In this document: positions 1 through 11,545 of the stretch, piece by piece | Layout of the letters: the number at the start of each line of letters is the position of its first letter | Position numbering within the stretch: the first letter of the stretch is position 1 | Assembly (NCBI GenBank): GCA_028583405.1 | Contig: CM053252.1 | Span: 34,351,196-34,415,195, forward strand | Direction of reading: 5' to 3' | Length of the DNA: 64,000 nt | Source of the DNA: Pogonophryne albipinna | Lineage: Eukaryota; Chordata; Actinopteri; Perciformes; Artedidraconidae | Made by a program: the position numbers and the translations under genes | Notes under the pieces: generated by a model | What the model was told of the DNA's origin: nothing | What the model saw: only the letters and a program-made list of their open reading frames with translations | Databases searched by the model: none

Positions 1-727
1 CTCAAACATCAGCAGCGTTCTGTTTACTTTGCCCTGTAACTGTAAAACATGTTCCTACTTTCCTGATGTCTCATCTAGGTTTGTCTTTTGATTACACTCA
101 TGGCTGGCTCGCCAACATATCTACAGTAGCATCCACAGAATTATGTCACACAATCCCAATCTGGTGCTACACATTTAATTAAGATTCTCTGTGTTTAGGT
201 CACAAATCTTTCGTTTAGATCACTATAATATGTAATATTCTGACAAAGAAGGCCTTAAAAGCTGTTACTGAGTAAAAATGACCTATGAAAAGGTAAGTAT
301 CAAAATAAGATTCAACATATAATGCAAACCCTTTTAAAGATAATGAAATAATACTTTAATGTTATTACAGATAATGTAATGTGATTGTTATTGTCAGAAG
401 GCATTGATTCAGGTTTTTAACTCCTTTTCAAAGCTCGATATCATTTTGTCACTGTCTTGTAATACAATTTGTTACATGCTGAAATGTAAGTCTTGATAGT
501 GAGTGGAATTATTCAATTAAAGGTACTGTAATACTAAACTGTAATTGATCTTATCTTATCTACATAGGCAGGTATAGCGATGACAGTGATTTTTCATCTT
601 TAAGTCTACGTTTTTTTGGCAAGCATTACAGGCTGTCAGGATCTCGACAAACTGATGAACCCAAAAGCACGACCCAGAGACAAAGTCTTGAATATAAAAG
701 AAAATGTAATTTTAATTTCACAGATCA
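1..727. other. No gene seen; unique AT-rich DNA
   Basis: I see no coding exon, RNA gene or recognisable repeat here. The short open frames are broken and AT-rich. The segment ends at the left terminus of the transposon that starts at about 728. Confidence 0.6.
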
Positions 728-2044
728 GAGGCCTCATTTATAAAGGGATATACGCAAAAAAAATGGCGTACGCCAGTTTCTACGCAATGTTTGCGATTTA
801 TATAATACTAACTTGACGGGAAAACGTGCGGTCCTCCACACAAACTCTAACCCATGCGTACGCACTAAGCACAACAACGGGAGAGACGAGAAACTGCGAC
901 ACCGTTGGCAGAAGGAAGAATGGAGAGAAATATGTGGAAATAATACCATAAATAAAATGTTACCTCTCATTCATCATATATGAATAATTCATTTTCAAAC
1001 ATTGATTAAAGCTGATCTTAAAATGATTAAACAAACGCCTGTTTGAGACTCCTCAGTGCACACAAAAACATAACTTGGAGAAATAAATAAATATGGATAT
1101 GTTATTTAAAACCACCTCGAATATGTTGTGTTAATGTTATGAAATGTTTTCTCATAAATGATGCGGTTTTGCATTTCTAGGTTGTACGAGCATGGTTTTA
1201 TATACTACCATGTTTAAACATGTTTTATGCCGTTTGCTAAGACTTGATAAGTCGCTCGTAAAACACAGGAGGTATGGAAACTAAGAACACCATATGTGGT
1301 AAATTGTACAGCTAATATAACACAACACATTAGTTGTATTTCCTTTAACTGGTGGATATAGAGTTGCTGCAGTGGAGACGCTGCGCACAGCTGATCGACA
1401 GCTGATCGACAGCTGGGACACAAACCACCAAATACGAAAACATAATTCAGATCCAGTCGTCATGACTCCACTCCGGGAGGATTCCCCGATCATTTCTTAC
1501 AGTCTCTCATCAAGGAGGTGTCTCCTGTCCCCGGTACAAACACACTGCCTGAGGAAGGCTATGTGTATTTTTTTTGTCATTAACCTTTTTCGGACCACTT
1601 ATTTATTTATTTTGGTGACGATCCGACCTCCATGCTGCTACTCTGGTTCAAAAGGCATCCACCAAACAATATGATTTATCTCCACCTCCCCAAAATAACC
1701 AAAATCTGACACGGTGTGAGAAGTCTTTTGTAGCTGTTCTGTCGTCATTTCCTGCGATCTTCTTCATAAAGTCAGTCAGAATGAATGAATGGGCGTTTCT
1801 TTGACTATTTATAGGCAAATATGGGCGTTACGTGAAGCCCGCAAAAGCTGCACCGCATTTCGAGTCAGTTGTGATTTATAAAGGGAAACCAGCGTAGGAA
1901 GTGCTGTACACACTTTCCTCGCCGGTACGCAATGTTTGGTGAATCGGAAAATGTCGGAAAATTTCTGTACCTATTTTTGGGATTTCTACTACGTAAGCAA
2001 CCTTCCCACGTGAATCCTACGCACGGCGTTATAAATGAGGCCCC
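728..2044. mobile_element. DNA transposon, non-autonomous, 1.3 kb, with inverted ends
   Basis: The left end reads AGGCCTCATTTATAAAGG and the right end reads TTATAAATGAGGCCCC, so about 16 bp are inverted copies. Both flanks continue with matching TACGCA / GCGTA-rich subterminal sequence (for example around 750-870 and 1890-2030). This terminal sequence is a familiar fish repeat end, which I associate loosely with PIF/Harbinger-type elements. A 3-bp CAG flank on both sides could be the target duplication but is too short to be strong. No transposase frame remains. Near 1387-1412 a short direct repeat, AGCTGATCGAC, occurs twice. The inverted ends are seen directly; the superfamily is inference. 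Confidence 0.7.
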
Positions 2045-2045
2045 A

Positions 2046-2375
2046 GGTAACAAAAGAAACAAAACCTGACATGAGTGAAAGCGATCTCTTCTGAGCTGAG
2101 GCTTGGCACGACCATTCGGAGAAACAAACAAGACAAACTGACAGAGGACAGGGGAGAGACAGGGCTATTTAAACATGAGGTGAGTGGGAACAGGTGGAAA
2201 CAATCAGGGGCGGGGCAGACGCTGATGATGGCGGGAAAAACACACAAGGGGAGGAAGAAACAGGGCCTGAAATGAAAGACAAGAAGTAAGTACAAAATAA
2301 AACAGGAAATGACAGACAAAATACATAAACATAACTAACACATTTGACGAGACACAACAGTACCCCCCCCAAGTT
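2046..2375. repeat. A-rich dispersed repeat (family also at 30856 and 50350)
   Basis: The sequence is rich in AAACAAAACAGG-like words and contains AACAGGTGGAAACAATCAGG followed by a GGGGCGGGGCAGACGCTGATG block. It ends in an ACAACAGTACCCCCCCC tract. Composition and word order resemble the segments at 30856-31209 and 50350-50535, and I know such sequence as a common interspersed repeat of fishes. Its class is unclear: a better-bounded copy at 30.9 kb allows either an LTR-like (TG...CA) or an 8-bp-target-duplication reading. It is not coding. Confidence 0.45.
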
Positions 2376-3886
2376 TTTTTTAAGCTTCTTCTTGCCCCTG
2401 TTGAACATGAAAGAGACAATTTGAGAAATATTATTATTTTATTTTTTTAATTATTATTTTTTTGTACTTTGTTATAATTATTATTATGAGTGAGAAAAAA
2501 AAGAAAAAAAAGATACATTATTATTATTATTGTTGTATGTTTTGTTTCTGACATGTTCAATACATTTACAAAAAAAAAAACTATTTTTACTGATGAACGA
2601 TGAAAATAACACCCAGTTATGTTGGCAAAAACCTCTACATCATGTGATCACACATTAAATATACACCAGAAAAGTTTTCCCATCTTTATCCCATATATAA
2701 CAGTTGTATTACAAAAAAAAGATGACATTGTTATATGACATCACAAGACATTATATGCCATGATAACGCCTTTATGCTCTGTCAAGTAATAAAGTATGAT
2801 AAAAAATGTGGAGAAACTATCAGAGATGTGTGGGACCAGGTGAAGGCAGTGGGCTCGATCCAGACTCCTGCTGTCAGAGCTGAAGCCTAAAAGTGCAATG
2901 AATATGATTTTTGCTGCCCCATAGCACACGATGACCCTAATATATCTGCAGGGGCTTGACAGGATTGTTGATCAATACTGATGACCTAATGATTACTTGG
3001 CCAGGTGCCGAGAACTCAGGCTTTCATGGCCATTTTCCATTTTGGAAGGAAAACTCTCCCGCTGCTGTCTAGTCAATAGAGGTCACATTTTATTTAATGT
3101 TCCTTAAATGAGAAATATAGTAAATACACTATGACCTCAATGTGTACGCAATCAAAAAGCAAATAACCCACTCTCTTAATTCAACTCATATTGTCTTCAT
3201 ATAATATGCTTATGCTATTATAGTTTTTTGTTTCTTTTGGTTAATTATGTAATCATTATAATATTATTTTCTGTAGAAAAAGTTTCTAGAAGCTCTACTT
3301 TAATAAATGTTCCTCCTTCACTACGTTTACAGCTGTTTCCATCTCTTTCATGTTTTGTGCCCTTTTCTCTGCCATTTTCCGGTGGCAGTAGGTTGGTAGC
3401 TATAGCTATGAAGGCATATCATCTCTCCAATCTGAATCCTCATAACACAAATACATTAAGTTATAATACTGTCTTTATTATGGGAATGCAAAAATACAAT
3501 GGACCCGTAACAATACACTCTATTTTATCATGTGGTTGTCACGACCAATCTCTACCTGCATTGTAATTTAAAATGTAGCGCTGCAGGCTGCACTTTGGTA
3601 AGTTTCTGTGATTTTAGGGAGTTTTGACAAAAGAGAATTTGCCAGCAGTGGAGCAATGAATGGACTTGTTGAGGGAAAAATGGTGGAAGCGTGCAGTCCA
3701 GACTCAACAAGTAAATATGAAATCCACCCAGATGACTAAGTTGTTTGTACCATGCTGTAAGGGGCATCACTGAGCTATGATCTGATCAGTGTTTTGAAAA
3801 CAATTCTGATAATGCTGCAGAATTAAGACAAGGTGGCACACAGGCATGGCTCCAACTGAAATCAGCTGGAAAATTAACTCTGCTTG
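2376..3886. other. No gene seen; AT-rich unique DNA with A/T tracts
   Basis: Long A/T tracts occur at about 2430-2580 (TTATTATTATT and poly-A/T runs). Nothing else is recognisable. Open frames here lack codon structure and I treat them as chance. Confidence 0.55.
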
Positions 3887-3887
3887 G

Positions 3888-4195
3888 GCGGCAGTAGCTC
3901 AGTCTGTATGGACTGGGCCTTGGAACTAATTGGTCGCCGGTTCACTTCCCGATTGGACCAGAACAAAAAGTGCACGGAGTGGTAGCTGGAGAGGTGCCAG
4001 TTCACGTCCACTGTCGAGGTGCCTTTGAGCAAGGCACCGTCCCTCGACCGGCAGGCAGCCTCTTTCCTCTGGCACCTCTCCCAATACATGTGCATGTGTG
4101 CACCTATACCTGAATGTATTTGTACTGTGTGCGTGTAAACAGAGTGGAACAAATGTCCCCCTAATGGGGTCAATAAAGGGTCATAATCTTCTTCA
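3888..4195 (+). repeat. tRNA-derived SINE
   Basis: A tRNA-like head carries a box A (TAGCTCAGTCTGTATGG, 3895-3911) and a box B (GGTTCACTTCC, 3939-3949), spaced as in an RNA polymerase III internal promoter. A conserved fish-SINE body follows (GGAGAGGTGCCAGTTCACGTCC, then TGAGCAAGGCACCG). The 3' end, GGGGTCAATAAAGGGTCA with a CTTCTTC tail, resembles the 3' tails of the RTE-type LINE remnants at about 11460-11540 and 42340-42415, which fits mobilisation by LINE machinery through a shared tail. The tRNA head is diverged (GGTTCACTTCC where the consensus is GGTTCRANNCC), so a functional tRNA gene is unlikely. Confidence 0.85.
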
Positions 4196-4257
4196 TTTTC
4201 TTAATATTGAAGGTATTGTGAACTAATTATCTACAGTAAAAGACTGTACATTTTACT

Positions 4258-4490
4258 TATCCTTATCTATACTGAATTATAAAGCTGTTCTTGGTGTTCT
4301 TCCATCTTATCTATGGATTTCTATCATCTTGAAAAATACAGGACCTCATAGGCTTTGCTCCGAGGTCTGTTCCATAATGAGCTGGGGAAAAGGTGTCTAG
4401 TTATGGTGCTCCATTTGCTTGGAACAAGCTGCAATATGAGCTGAAACTTAGGGAGCTGGTCTTCATTAACATTTCAAAGTTCTAAATACC
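4258..4490 (+). pseudogene. LINE ORF2 C-terminal remnant
   Basis: In broken frames the sequence shows the usual C-terminal tail of L2-like LINE polyproteins: a LGVLPSYL-type segment, then a GAPFAWNKLQYELKLREL-type segment and an FKVLN-like end. The conserved 'W N x L' followed by 'L K L x x L' is what I recognise. Stops and frame changes make it a relic about 230 bp long with no reverse transcriptase core. It could belong to the same family as the L2-type pieces at 9.2-10.1 kb or 56.3 kb. Confidence 0.5.
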
Positions 4491-4604
4491 TGACTAACTT
4501 ACTTACTTTATTACTTATTTATGTGATATTTGCGGGTACTTTCACATGCTAACTGGCTATTTATCCTGAAAATGGACATTAGCAGTACACTAAGCTATGC
4601 TGTG

Positions 4605-4705
4605 TAGTGATGGGAATTACGGCTCTTTGAAGGGAGCCGGATCTTGTGGCTCCGTTCCTTTCCGAGAGCCGTTCAAAAGAGCCGTTTTTTTTTAAGGGGG
4701 CGGGG
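4605..4705. repeat. Fragment of hAT-like repeat with GGCTCTTT/AGAGCCG blocks
   Basis: GTGATGGGAATTACGGCTCTTT is followed by GAGCCGG, GGCTCCG, GAGAGCCGTTC and AAAGAGCCG. This alternation of GGCTC and GAGCC words, beginning with GTGATGGGAAT, is typical of one end of a widespread hAT-type vertebrate repeat. The other end is not visible, so it is probably a truncated piece. Confidence 0.45.
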
Positions 4706-5724
4706 TTAATAGGTTTATCTGCGAAATAATCACCAGGATCTATCACCAGAAATCTATTTTTACTCACAGAAAAAATGTATAACTTGCTGCATCTCTCAGC
4801 CAGCCAAACTCAAGCAGCATGCGTTATGCCATCATCTATGGAACATTTGCATTCAGGAATGCGAGAAATAATTAACAGTAAGCTGATTATTTGCTCCTTT
4901 TTAATATCAGAGTAAATTCCCATGCAATATATTATATTCATCATAATCCCAAAATACATGTCTTAATCACTGAGACAGGTGGTTGTATTACTCTATCATT
5001 TCAGTATCATTTCAGTATCACAACTTGATGCACCTCTTGTTTCGAAACAAGACACTTGTGCCTGATTTTTACCATGAAACTATCTGCAATCACACCATCT
5101 GCTCGGCTGTAAACACGGCACTCCACAAACCCACACAAGATTGTCTGTGTTTAAGAGTTAATAACAGTAAATCATGGCATTCATCTGCCCAACTCAATCA
5201 CTCCTTTACAATGAATAAAACATCTCTAATCGTACAAGACACAAGTGATGGTAGGTCAGATCAGATGTTAAAGGTCACAGGCTAACGTCCACTCCTATTG
5301 GCTGAATGTACTCTCACAAGCAATCGGTGTGTGATCAATACCAATAGCAAGCAGCGCTGGTATCATGGTGACAATTACAGGTTTGGAGATTGCGCAGCCT
5401 TGCATTCAATAGGCTGTCAATGAGCATTTGGCAGAGCATCGAGAGCTGTGTGATTTGGTCAAGCCATAAATAAAGACAGCTACACTGCAATTTTCATTAC
5501 TGAAGAGCCTGGCTGTGGGTTGTACTGCAGCCAGCTATTTGTCCGTAGGATTTAGCCAAATGCTTCTGTGATTCTAGGTGTGTATGTGCTGATGGGTAGA
5601 GGTTTGGGTCAAACAGAGACTGTGAGAACACATCTTTTATTGTTTCTCACAAAAGTACCTGTGAAGACAAACGTAAAACACTTTGTTTATGATTTACAAA
5701 GTTTATGCATGAATCATAGCTAAC
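4706..5724. other. No gene seen; unique DNA
   Basis: The base composition is mixed with no repeat I recognise. No frame longer than about 100 codons has a coding look. Confidence 0.5.
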
Positions 5725-5734
5725 ATTATGTGAA

Positions 5735-6145
5735 AATAAAGTTTTGTGTGCATATTAATGTTCTACAAAGGCTAAAACCCCAGTATACCCTTCAGAGGGA
5801 GTTTCTCTCCCACACACTCCCCCTCCCCCTGCCTGAAACACCTCCATTTGGACTCCTTTGTTTACTTCCGTAACATAGTGACACCACTTTGTAAAACTTG
5901 CGCTTATATTAGCTAGCGCTCCAACACATTGTGCGTCGTGATAGGCTGAGTGGCGGGACATGTATAAGCGGTTGAACAATCTCAACAGAGCCGGCCAGCT
6001 AACCAATCAGAGCAGACTAGGCTCTGGTTTCAGACAGAGGGTGAAAAGAGGTGCTGCAGCACAGGCAGTATGAGAAAAAGAAAGAGATGTTTGAACATTA
6101 AAGCATGGAGACATGTCAAAAATGAGCATAATATGTCCTCTTTAG
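5735..6145 (+). repeat. TTAA-type MITE, 5'-truncated copy (MITE family A)
   Basis: It matches 26250-26600 closely over the body: CTCCTTTGTTTACTTCCGTA, then ACAGAGCCGGCCAGCTAACC, then GGTGCTGCAGCACAGGCAGT. The 3' end is GAGCATAATATGTCCTCTTTA, roughly the inverse of the 5' end TTAAAGGTCCCATGTCATGC seen at 63836. The 5' part here (5735-5800) is degraded and lacks the terminal sequence. Ends beginning TTAA suggest piggyBac-like TTAA target use, which is inference. Confidence 0.75.
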
Positions 6146-7256
6146 AAAGGGGACTGTAACAAAGTGTACTGATGATGTCAATCCGATAAGAACAGATTTG
6201 CCTGTTTTTATATACTCAAACACTTGCATAGAAGATTCCCAATAAGTAATGATTCCAACTGTATTGGATCCAAAACAGTGGCAGTAGTAGTTTGTTGTGG
6301 TAGTAAACAGAGGCTGGTGGGTAATGTATGCTACGTAAACGTAATCCTTCCTTAAATGATTGTTTTCTATATTATTGTGCAACACATATTTGTAGACTTG
6401 GTAGATGCTACAGTTTACATTCAACAATGTATTAATTAATGAATAGAGGAATGAAATGTCCAGCCACTTCACATTGCATCCTGTATAGAAAAAGGTTACT
6501 GATCATAATCAAAGAATATTCATATCATGTATTAATCAGAGCACCCTCAATAAAACATACCTTAGCTGCCTACAGTAGGAGTCATAGCAATGACAGTCTT
6601 CAATGAACTTTATATTTCATATCAAAGGAAGTAATCCTGATTAAGGTCATTCTAAGAATGTTGTCAACTCTATTTCGGACTTAAAGAGGGAGTATTACCC
6701 AACATACATACTGTAAGAATGAATGTCCAAACAATAGCGACTGACCCTACTAGCAGCCTGTGCTTGTATGGCTGAATAGTGACAATCCAAGCTAAAGTGT
6801 TCAGCTCCTCATGTATCATAAACTCTTGACATGGCCCCAGCTTCCTCCCAGGAAAAAGGAAGAGGGATTCGGGGCCCGAGCAGTTTCCCAAAGATCACAG
6901 CATTTCAATAATATGAGTTGAAGGCACCTTTCTTAGCGAGCTGAAGAGATTAAAAATTGCAAAACGTGTAAACGTCTTTAAGAAGCTGAGGCTCAGTGAT
7001 AAAACGTGATGCGTGCCTCTGAGGTTGAGAAGAAGGCGGGGAAGGCAGACGGAAGGAAACACATAGACTTTGGCAAATGTGGTCTCAACAGGATGTTCTG
7101 GGCCGGGTTATACCTTCACTTTGACTGCTAGCCTTTTTCCGGATGCTGGTAAGCCTTCAATTAAATGACGGCTACCTTTTTCAAGTCACTAATCCTCTTA
7201 CAGTTTGGAACCCTAACCCTTTGCCATGCGGAAAATACACACACACGCTCAGGCAT
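6146..7256. other. No gene seen; unique DNA
   Basis: Nothing recognisable. A CCTAACCC word near 7210 is too short to call telomeric. Confidence 0.5.
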
Positions 7257-7257
7257 G

Positions 7258-7290
<33 letters not shown>

Positions 7291-7291
7291 T
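7257..7291 (+). repeat. (TG)n microsatellite, short
   Basis: About 17 TG units with one TA interruption. Confidence 0.95.
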
Positions 7292-8650
7292 CTTACCCTC
7301 CTGCTGCCTGTCTTGCAGTCCTCCTGCCTTCTGAAGTTGACAAAAGAGGCTGTTCATGTCACAAACTGAGCCTGGAGGTAAAGTCTGCATGAAGGAAATA
7401 AGCGTATGTGGCAAGCTGGAACATATATCATACATAAACATGAAAGTCGTGACAATATATATAATGCGTGTAGCCATCTTTATAGTTGAACATGCAGTAA
7501 TAGTAATAAAACTGTTCATATTCATACAATCATTAATGGGAGTTAGTAATAAGAAGCACTAGCAGTAAGTAGGTGCATTCATACAAAATGGCATTTAAAT
7601 GGTTATCAGCAGGAATTACTATAACATATTAATTATTATATATAGTTATTATTTATGATATGTTGTAAATAGAAAGTACTAGTTGAAGTATTTTTTACCA
7701 TATTAAACAAACCAGCATAGATATTACCAAAAACTATTTATTAAAAGCGATGGAAAACATACAATATTCTAATATGAAACAAAGCGGGGCGGAAATAAAA
7801 AGTGTGCAGTCCTGTGTCTCCACACGCTCTGTGTGTGCGCAGGCCTACACAAACATTTTTGGAAGACAAAGAGATATCAGCTTTAAAGAGCCATCCCATG
7901 CGGCGGCCATCTTTTCCAACTCTTATGGTTGGGATCCGTTGAAGCGAAGGCCAGAGACGAAGAGGTCCTAGGGAGAGGAAAGAATCAAACACAGGGAGCT
8001 GTCAACTTTTACTGACTTGACTTTCACAATTCGGTGTTAAGCTGACCAGGAGTGATGGATCATGGGAAATTGAGTCCAAAAGGAGGTGCACTTAGGTGTG
8101 AGTGACAGAACATTGGATACAGTCAACATATACAGTGCAAACCTGACCTTGGCTATGTTCACGCAGCAGTACTGCTACAGTATTATCAAAGTTTGGGCAC
8201 TGCATTTTTCATAAAGTTGTTTTCTTAATCTACTCTCAAATGTTACTTAAGCGTAGGGCACTTTGTGTGCACGTGAAGTACACGTGAGCCAGGTGTTTCT
8301 TACACTCTAGTTTCCAGTTCTTTTATTTTAAAATGCATTCTATTATGTCACAATACCGAATGGAATCCAATTAATAATTTATGTCAGGAATAGGCCAATG
8401 TCAAATTGTTGTAAAGACCTTCAGGATAACAACATTATATGTAGATTGTAAATGCAAATACAATGCATAGAGACATTGTCAGTTGTTGCCAAACCGCTAG
8501 GACCTAAGCCACACAACATCTTCTCTACAAAGGAGCGCTAGGAGGACAGACTACACAGAACAAGCACTTAAATCACACCGGTAGGAGAAAACCGCAAGCA
8601 CACAAAGGGACCTTAAACCTTAAACCTTAAAATGATGTGTCAAGGACCTC
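7292..8650. other. No gene seen; unique DNA
   Basis: No gene or clear repeat. A small CCTTAAACCTTAAACCTTAAA triplication lies at about 8610-8632. Confidence 0.5.
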
Positions 8651-9043
8651 TTAAAGGTGGGCTAGGTAATTCACTTCAGAAACACTTGTTGTTATATTCC
8701 ATGGAATGCTCTTAACATCCCGATAGCAATGAATATCTTAAATGCTTTGACAATAAATACATAAAAAAATGTCATCTGTTTTAAGCCGTGGCGCTGTAAA
8801 AAGCACGACCAATCCTCTGAGCCGGCCCGGCTAAAATAACTGGATGGCCTACCTGCCTGTCAGCCTTCCATCTCGTGCACAAACTTATCTCGTGCCCTCA
8901 TTGGTCATGTGCACGTTCGTGTGTGTTGGAGGAGGGGCTCTGTAAGGGAGTCTGAAGGAAGGGGCAGATTTTTTTGGGCTGCATAGTTTCAAATTCTAGC
9001 GCACTCGAGTTGGTTTCTCCATTCTTACCTACCCTACCTTTAA
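8651..9043. repeat. TTAA-flanked MITE (family B), complete
   Basis: The left end is TTAAAGGTGGGCTAGGTAAT and the right end is CCTACCCTACCTTTAA, giving imperfect inverted ends of about 14 bp bounded by TTAA on both sides. The body has the GTCATGTGCACGTTCGTGTG and GAGTCTGAAGGAAGG words of a very common percomorph MITE. At 393 bp it has no coding capacity. TTAA target use points to piggyBac-type mobilisation (inference). Confidence 0.8.
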
Positions 9044-9159
9044 GTGTGATTTTTAAATTCATATTTCTTAAAATATATAAACCCACATGTAAAATAATGA
9101 CAAGTGAAATTATTTATTCAAACAGGTATTCTGGCTGCGTTCTGATGACAGTTTGAAAG
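9044..9159. other. Short unique spacer
   Basis: AT-rich sequence between the MITE and the LINE tail. Confidence 0.4.
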
Positions 9160-10105
9160 CGGATATCAATCAATCAATCAATCAATCAATGTTTATTTAT
9201 ATAGCCCAATATCACAAATGTTACATTTGTCTCAGTGGACTTCACAGTTTGTACAAAATATCAGTATGACAATACGACACCCTCTGTCCTTAGACCCTCA
9301 CATCGTACAAGGAAAAACTTCCGGAGAAAACCCACAGTTTAAAGGGAAAATGGGAGAAACCTCAGGGAGAGCAACAGAGGAGGGATCCCTCTCCCAGGAC
9401 AGACAGACGTGCAATAGATGCCGTGTGTAAATTGAAGAGATAATACATTTGCAACATAGGTAGTCCAAATGTTTGGAAATGCATGTGTGTATAATAGGAA
9501 GATGAATCCACGAGGATATCCATCCAGGACCTATGATCCATGACCACAGCCACGACTCAAGATCCAGGGCTCGCGATCCAGGACTCAGGACCACAGCAAC
9601 AGGATCAGCCATGACTCCGGATCCCGGCGTAGATAAACACCAAAAAGAATGAAATTTGGGGAAGCTGGGTTAATCGGAACATGAGAGTACACAGGTATAG
9701 ACAGAGAAGGAAGAAGTAAGATGTCCCCCGACAGTCTTAAGCCTATATCAGCAAAACTAGGGGCTGAATCTAATCAGCCCTAACTATAAGCTTTATCAAA
9801 AAGGAAGGTCTTAAGCGCACTCTTAAAAACGGATAGGGTGTCTGCCGCCCGAACACAAACTGGAAGCTGATTCCACAAATGTGGTTCAAAAAGTTTAAAG
9901 TCATCCACGTTTTTAAGTCCTTGAGGCAGTCTTGAATTTTATTTAGATGATTAATTTCATCAGGCTTGATGGATAAATATAGTTGAGTATCATCCGCATA
10001 ACAATGAAAATGTACAGAATGATTCCTTCCTAGTTTGAGGGAAGCATATATAATGTGAACAAAATAGGTCCAAGCACTGATAAAGGTACAGTATAGAGAG
10101 AACAC
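9160..10105 (-). pseudogene. L2-type LINE, 5'-truncated and internally deleted
   Basis: Read on the minus strand, a reverse transcriptase piece (10090 down to about 9900) contains the catalytic box in the context [15 protein letters not shown] and continues LKDLKTWMTLNFL. It then jumps directly to the polyprotein C-terminus (about 9890-9780), whose frame reads WNQLPV...AADTLSVFKSALKTFLFDKAYS-like. The part between the YADD box and the C-terminus is therefore deleted. The 3' UTR runs to 9190 and ends GGGCTATATAAATAAACATTG with an (ATTG)n tail at 9163-9190. This 3' UTR is a very common fish repeat tail, and a decayed second copy lies at 20578-20770. Confidence 0.8.
9163..9190 (+). repeat. (CAAT)n, LINE 3' tail microsatellite
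   Basis: Seven tetranucleotide units abut the minus-strand LINE 3' end, as expected for target-primed insertion tails. Confidence 0.9.
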
Positions 10106-11139
10106 ACTTTATTGTCTTTGCTTTTACTTTGATGATTTGAGAACCTGAAAGTGCTTGCTGTCAAACCTATTTTCCTCCTCTTTTATATTTCTGGTTAATT
10201 TGACTAATTTTGATGACTTTTGGTCTGCCCCATGTCGCCATCATCCTTCCATCAATGCTTGTTGTTGAATTGAGCCCAAAGAACATCGCCTTCTAAGAAC
10301 AGTGAACGCATTCAAACCCACAAAACAGACTTAATTTGAAAATGGGGGGAAATTGGACTGCATATCTTTTGGTGAAGTGTAAAAATAGAGGATAAATACT
10401 TCTTAAAGTTGCTTTTTTCTTTCCCAAAGTGCCTTCATTGTTTAAAAGCAGGAAGTGAAGAATCTTGGAATTCAGAAAAGCACCTCAAGGTTTTATTTTT
10501 AATGTTTCAACCCATATTGACATCCTAACACATTCCTTATTAAACCTTACATTTCTCCTGAATGCTATGGTGCTGATTGATTATCTTGCACCCATTATCT
10601 GTGAATACATCATACTTACTGATGCATTCAGTACAGCACCACTCATAAAAGTCAGAAATGTAAATGTATTAATTGTCGAATTTATTTATTTGACTAGATT
10701 TCTACTTGGACGCTCTATTTTTCTTGTAATCGTGATCATAAGGACTTGTTATGATCCCTTTGAGTTCTATAAAGCCAGACACAAAGACAGCTGCTCCTCA
10801 CTGAAGCTATTGATCAGGATAAGGCACAGCCCTCTGTAAAACGAGAGGTGTTCCCACTATAATCAGCCAACACTGTGTATTGATTGGCCAGTGTCAGGCG
10901 AGTCGCCTAAAGGGAGGACACAGTCAGAGTCATGGGCAATTAATGTTCTCCATGCCACAGTGACAAGTCCTCTCTCCCCTCCTAGCCTTCCACTCTCTCT
11001 CCGTCAGGCAATTACAATTTATTGAAATGGGTTTATTGACACGATAAATATGCATCTGAATACTTGAAGGAGGCAGTCATATTAGCAAATGCACATTGCA
11101 GAAGGGGATTTTTCTAAAGACACCGTGACGACCTCTCCA
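10106..11139. other. No gene seen; unique DNA, possible conserved non-coding block at 10935-11100
   Basis: A 124-codon open frame at 10465-10839 is hydrophobic and AT-biased, with no family resemblance, so I do not call it. At about 10935-11100 the sequence has low repeat content and carries GGCAATTACAATTTATTGAAA and GATAAATATGCATCTGAAT, the homeodomain- and octamer-like words common in vertebrate conserved non-coding elements. That is a suggestion only. Confidence 0.35.
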
Positions 11140-11393
11140 CACCACTAGGTGTTCCGTGGTCTCTCTCTCTTGTTTGCAGGTTCCAGTGCTGTGGGTGATC
11201 GTGGACTGACGAGCTGCACCTGGGCAGCTGCTATAATACAGCCCATCGCGTTTCGGGAGGCTCTCTCTCATTCCTCTCGCACACTCCCTGTGTGAGCCTC
11301 ACGCCGCGGCTGTTTATTTTTGTGTCCACTAAATAAATTATTGTTATATTTTCATACCCCTCGTCTCGACTCCCAGCTTTTTGTTACAGCCCT
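11140..11393 (+). repeat. Possible solo LTR-like or 3'-end repeat
   Basis: The segment runs from about CACCACTAGGTGTTCCGTGG to CAGCTTTTTGTTACAG. It holds a TATAATACAG word, a pyrimidine-rich stretch and ACTAAATAAATTATTG (a polyadenylation-like signal) followed by a CCCCTCGTCTCGACTCCC block, an order that recalls an LTR R/U5 region. I could not find a target duplication, so the class is uncertain. Confidence 0.3.
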
Positions 11394-11402
11394 AAAATGG
11401 CT

Positions 11403-11455
<53 letters not shown>
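11403..11455 (+). repeat. (TAGA)n microsatellite
   Basis: Twelve or more TAGA units lead into GGATGAATGGATAAATACTTTATTG, the inverse of an RTE-type LINE 3' end. Confidence 0.95.
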
Positions 11456-11545
11456 GGATGAATGGATAAATACTTTATTGATCCCAAATTGAGAAATGAT
11501 TTTCTTACAGCAGCAACATGTTTTCAGGCATTCAAATCTTAAAAT
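11456..11545 (-). repeat. RTE-type LINE 3' tail fragment
   Basis: On the minus strand it reads GTTGCTGCTGTAAGAAAATC, then CAATTTGGGATCAATAAAGT and a tetranucleotide tail (11403-11455). This is the usual 3' end of a fish RTE-clade LINE. A plus-strand copy of the same tail lies at 42340-42415. Confidence 0.65.

Noticed and set aside
2376..2580. Centromeric or scaffold-attachment DNA from the AT richness
   Set aside because: Only short A/T tracts, with no higher-order repeat.
3888..3960. A functional tRNA gene
   Set aside because: Box A and box B are present, but the cloverleaf is diverged and the sequence continues into a SINE body and tail.
10465..10839. A 124-codon hydrophobic open frame
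   Set aside because: AT-biased composition, no recognisable domain and no codon structure; long AT-rich frames of this size are expected by chance.
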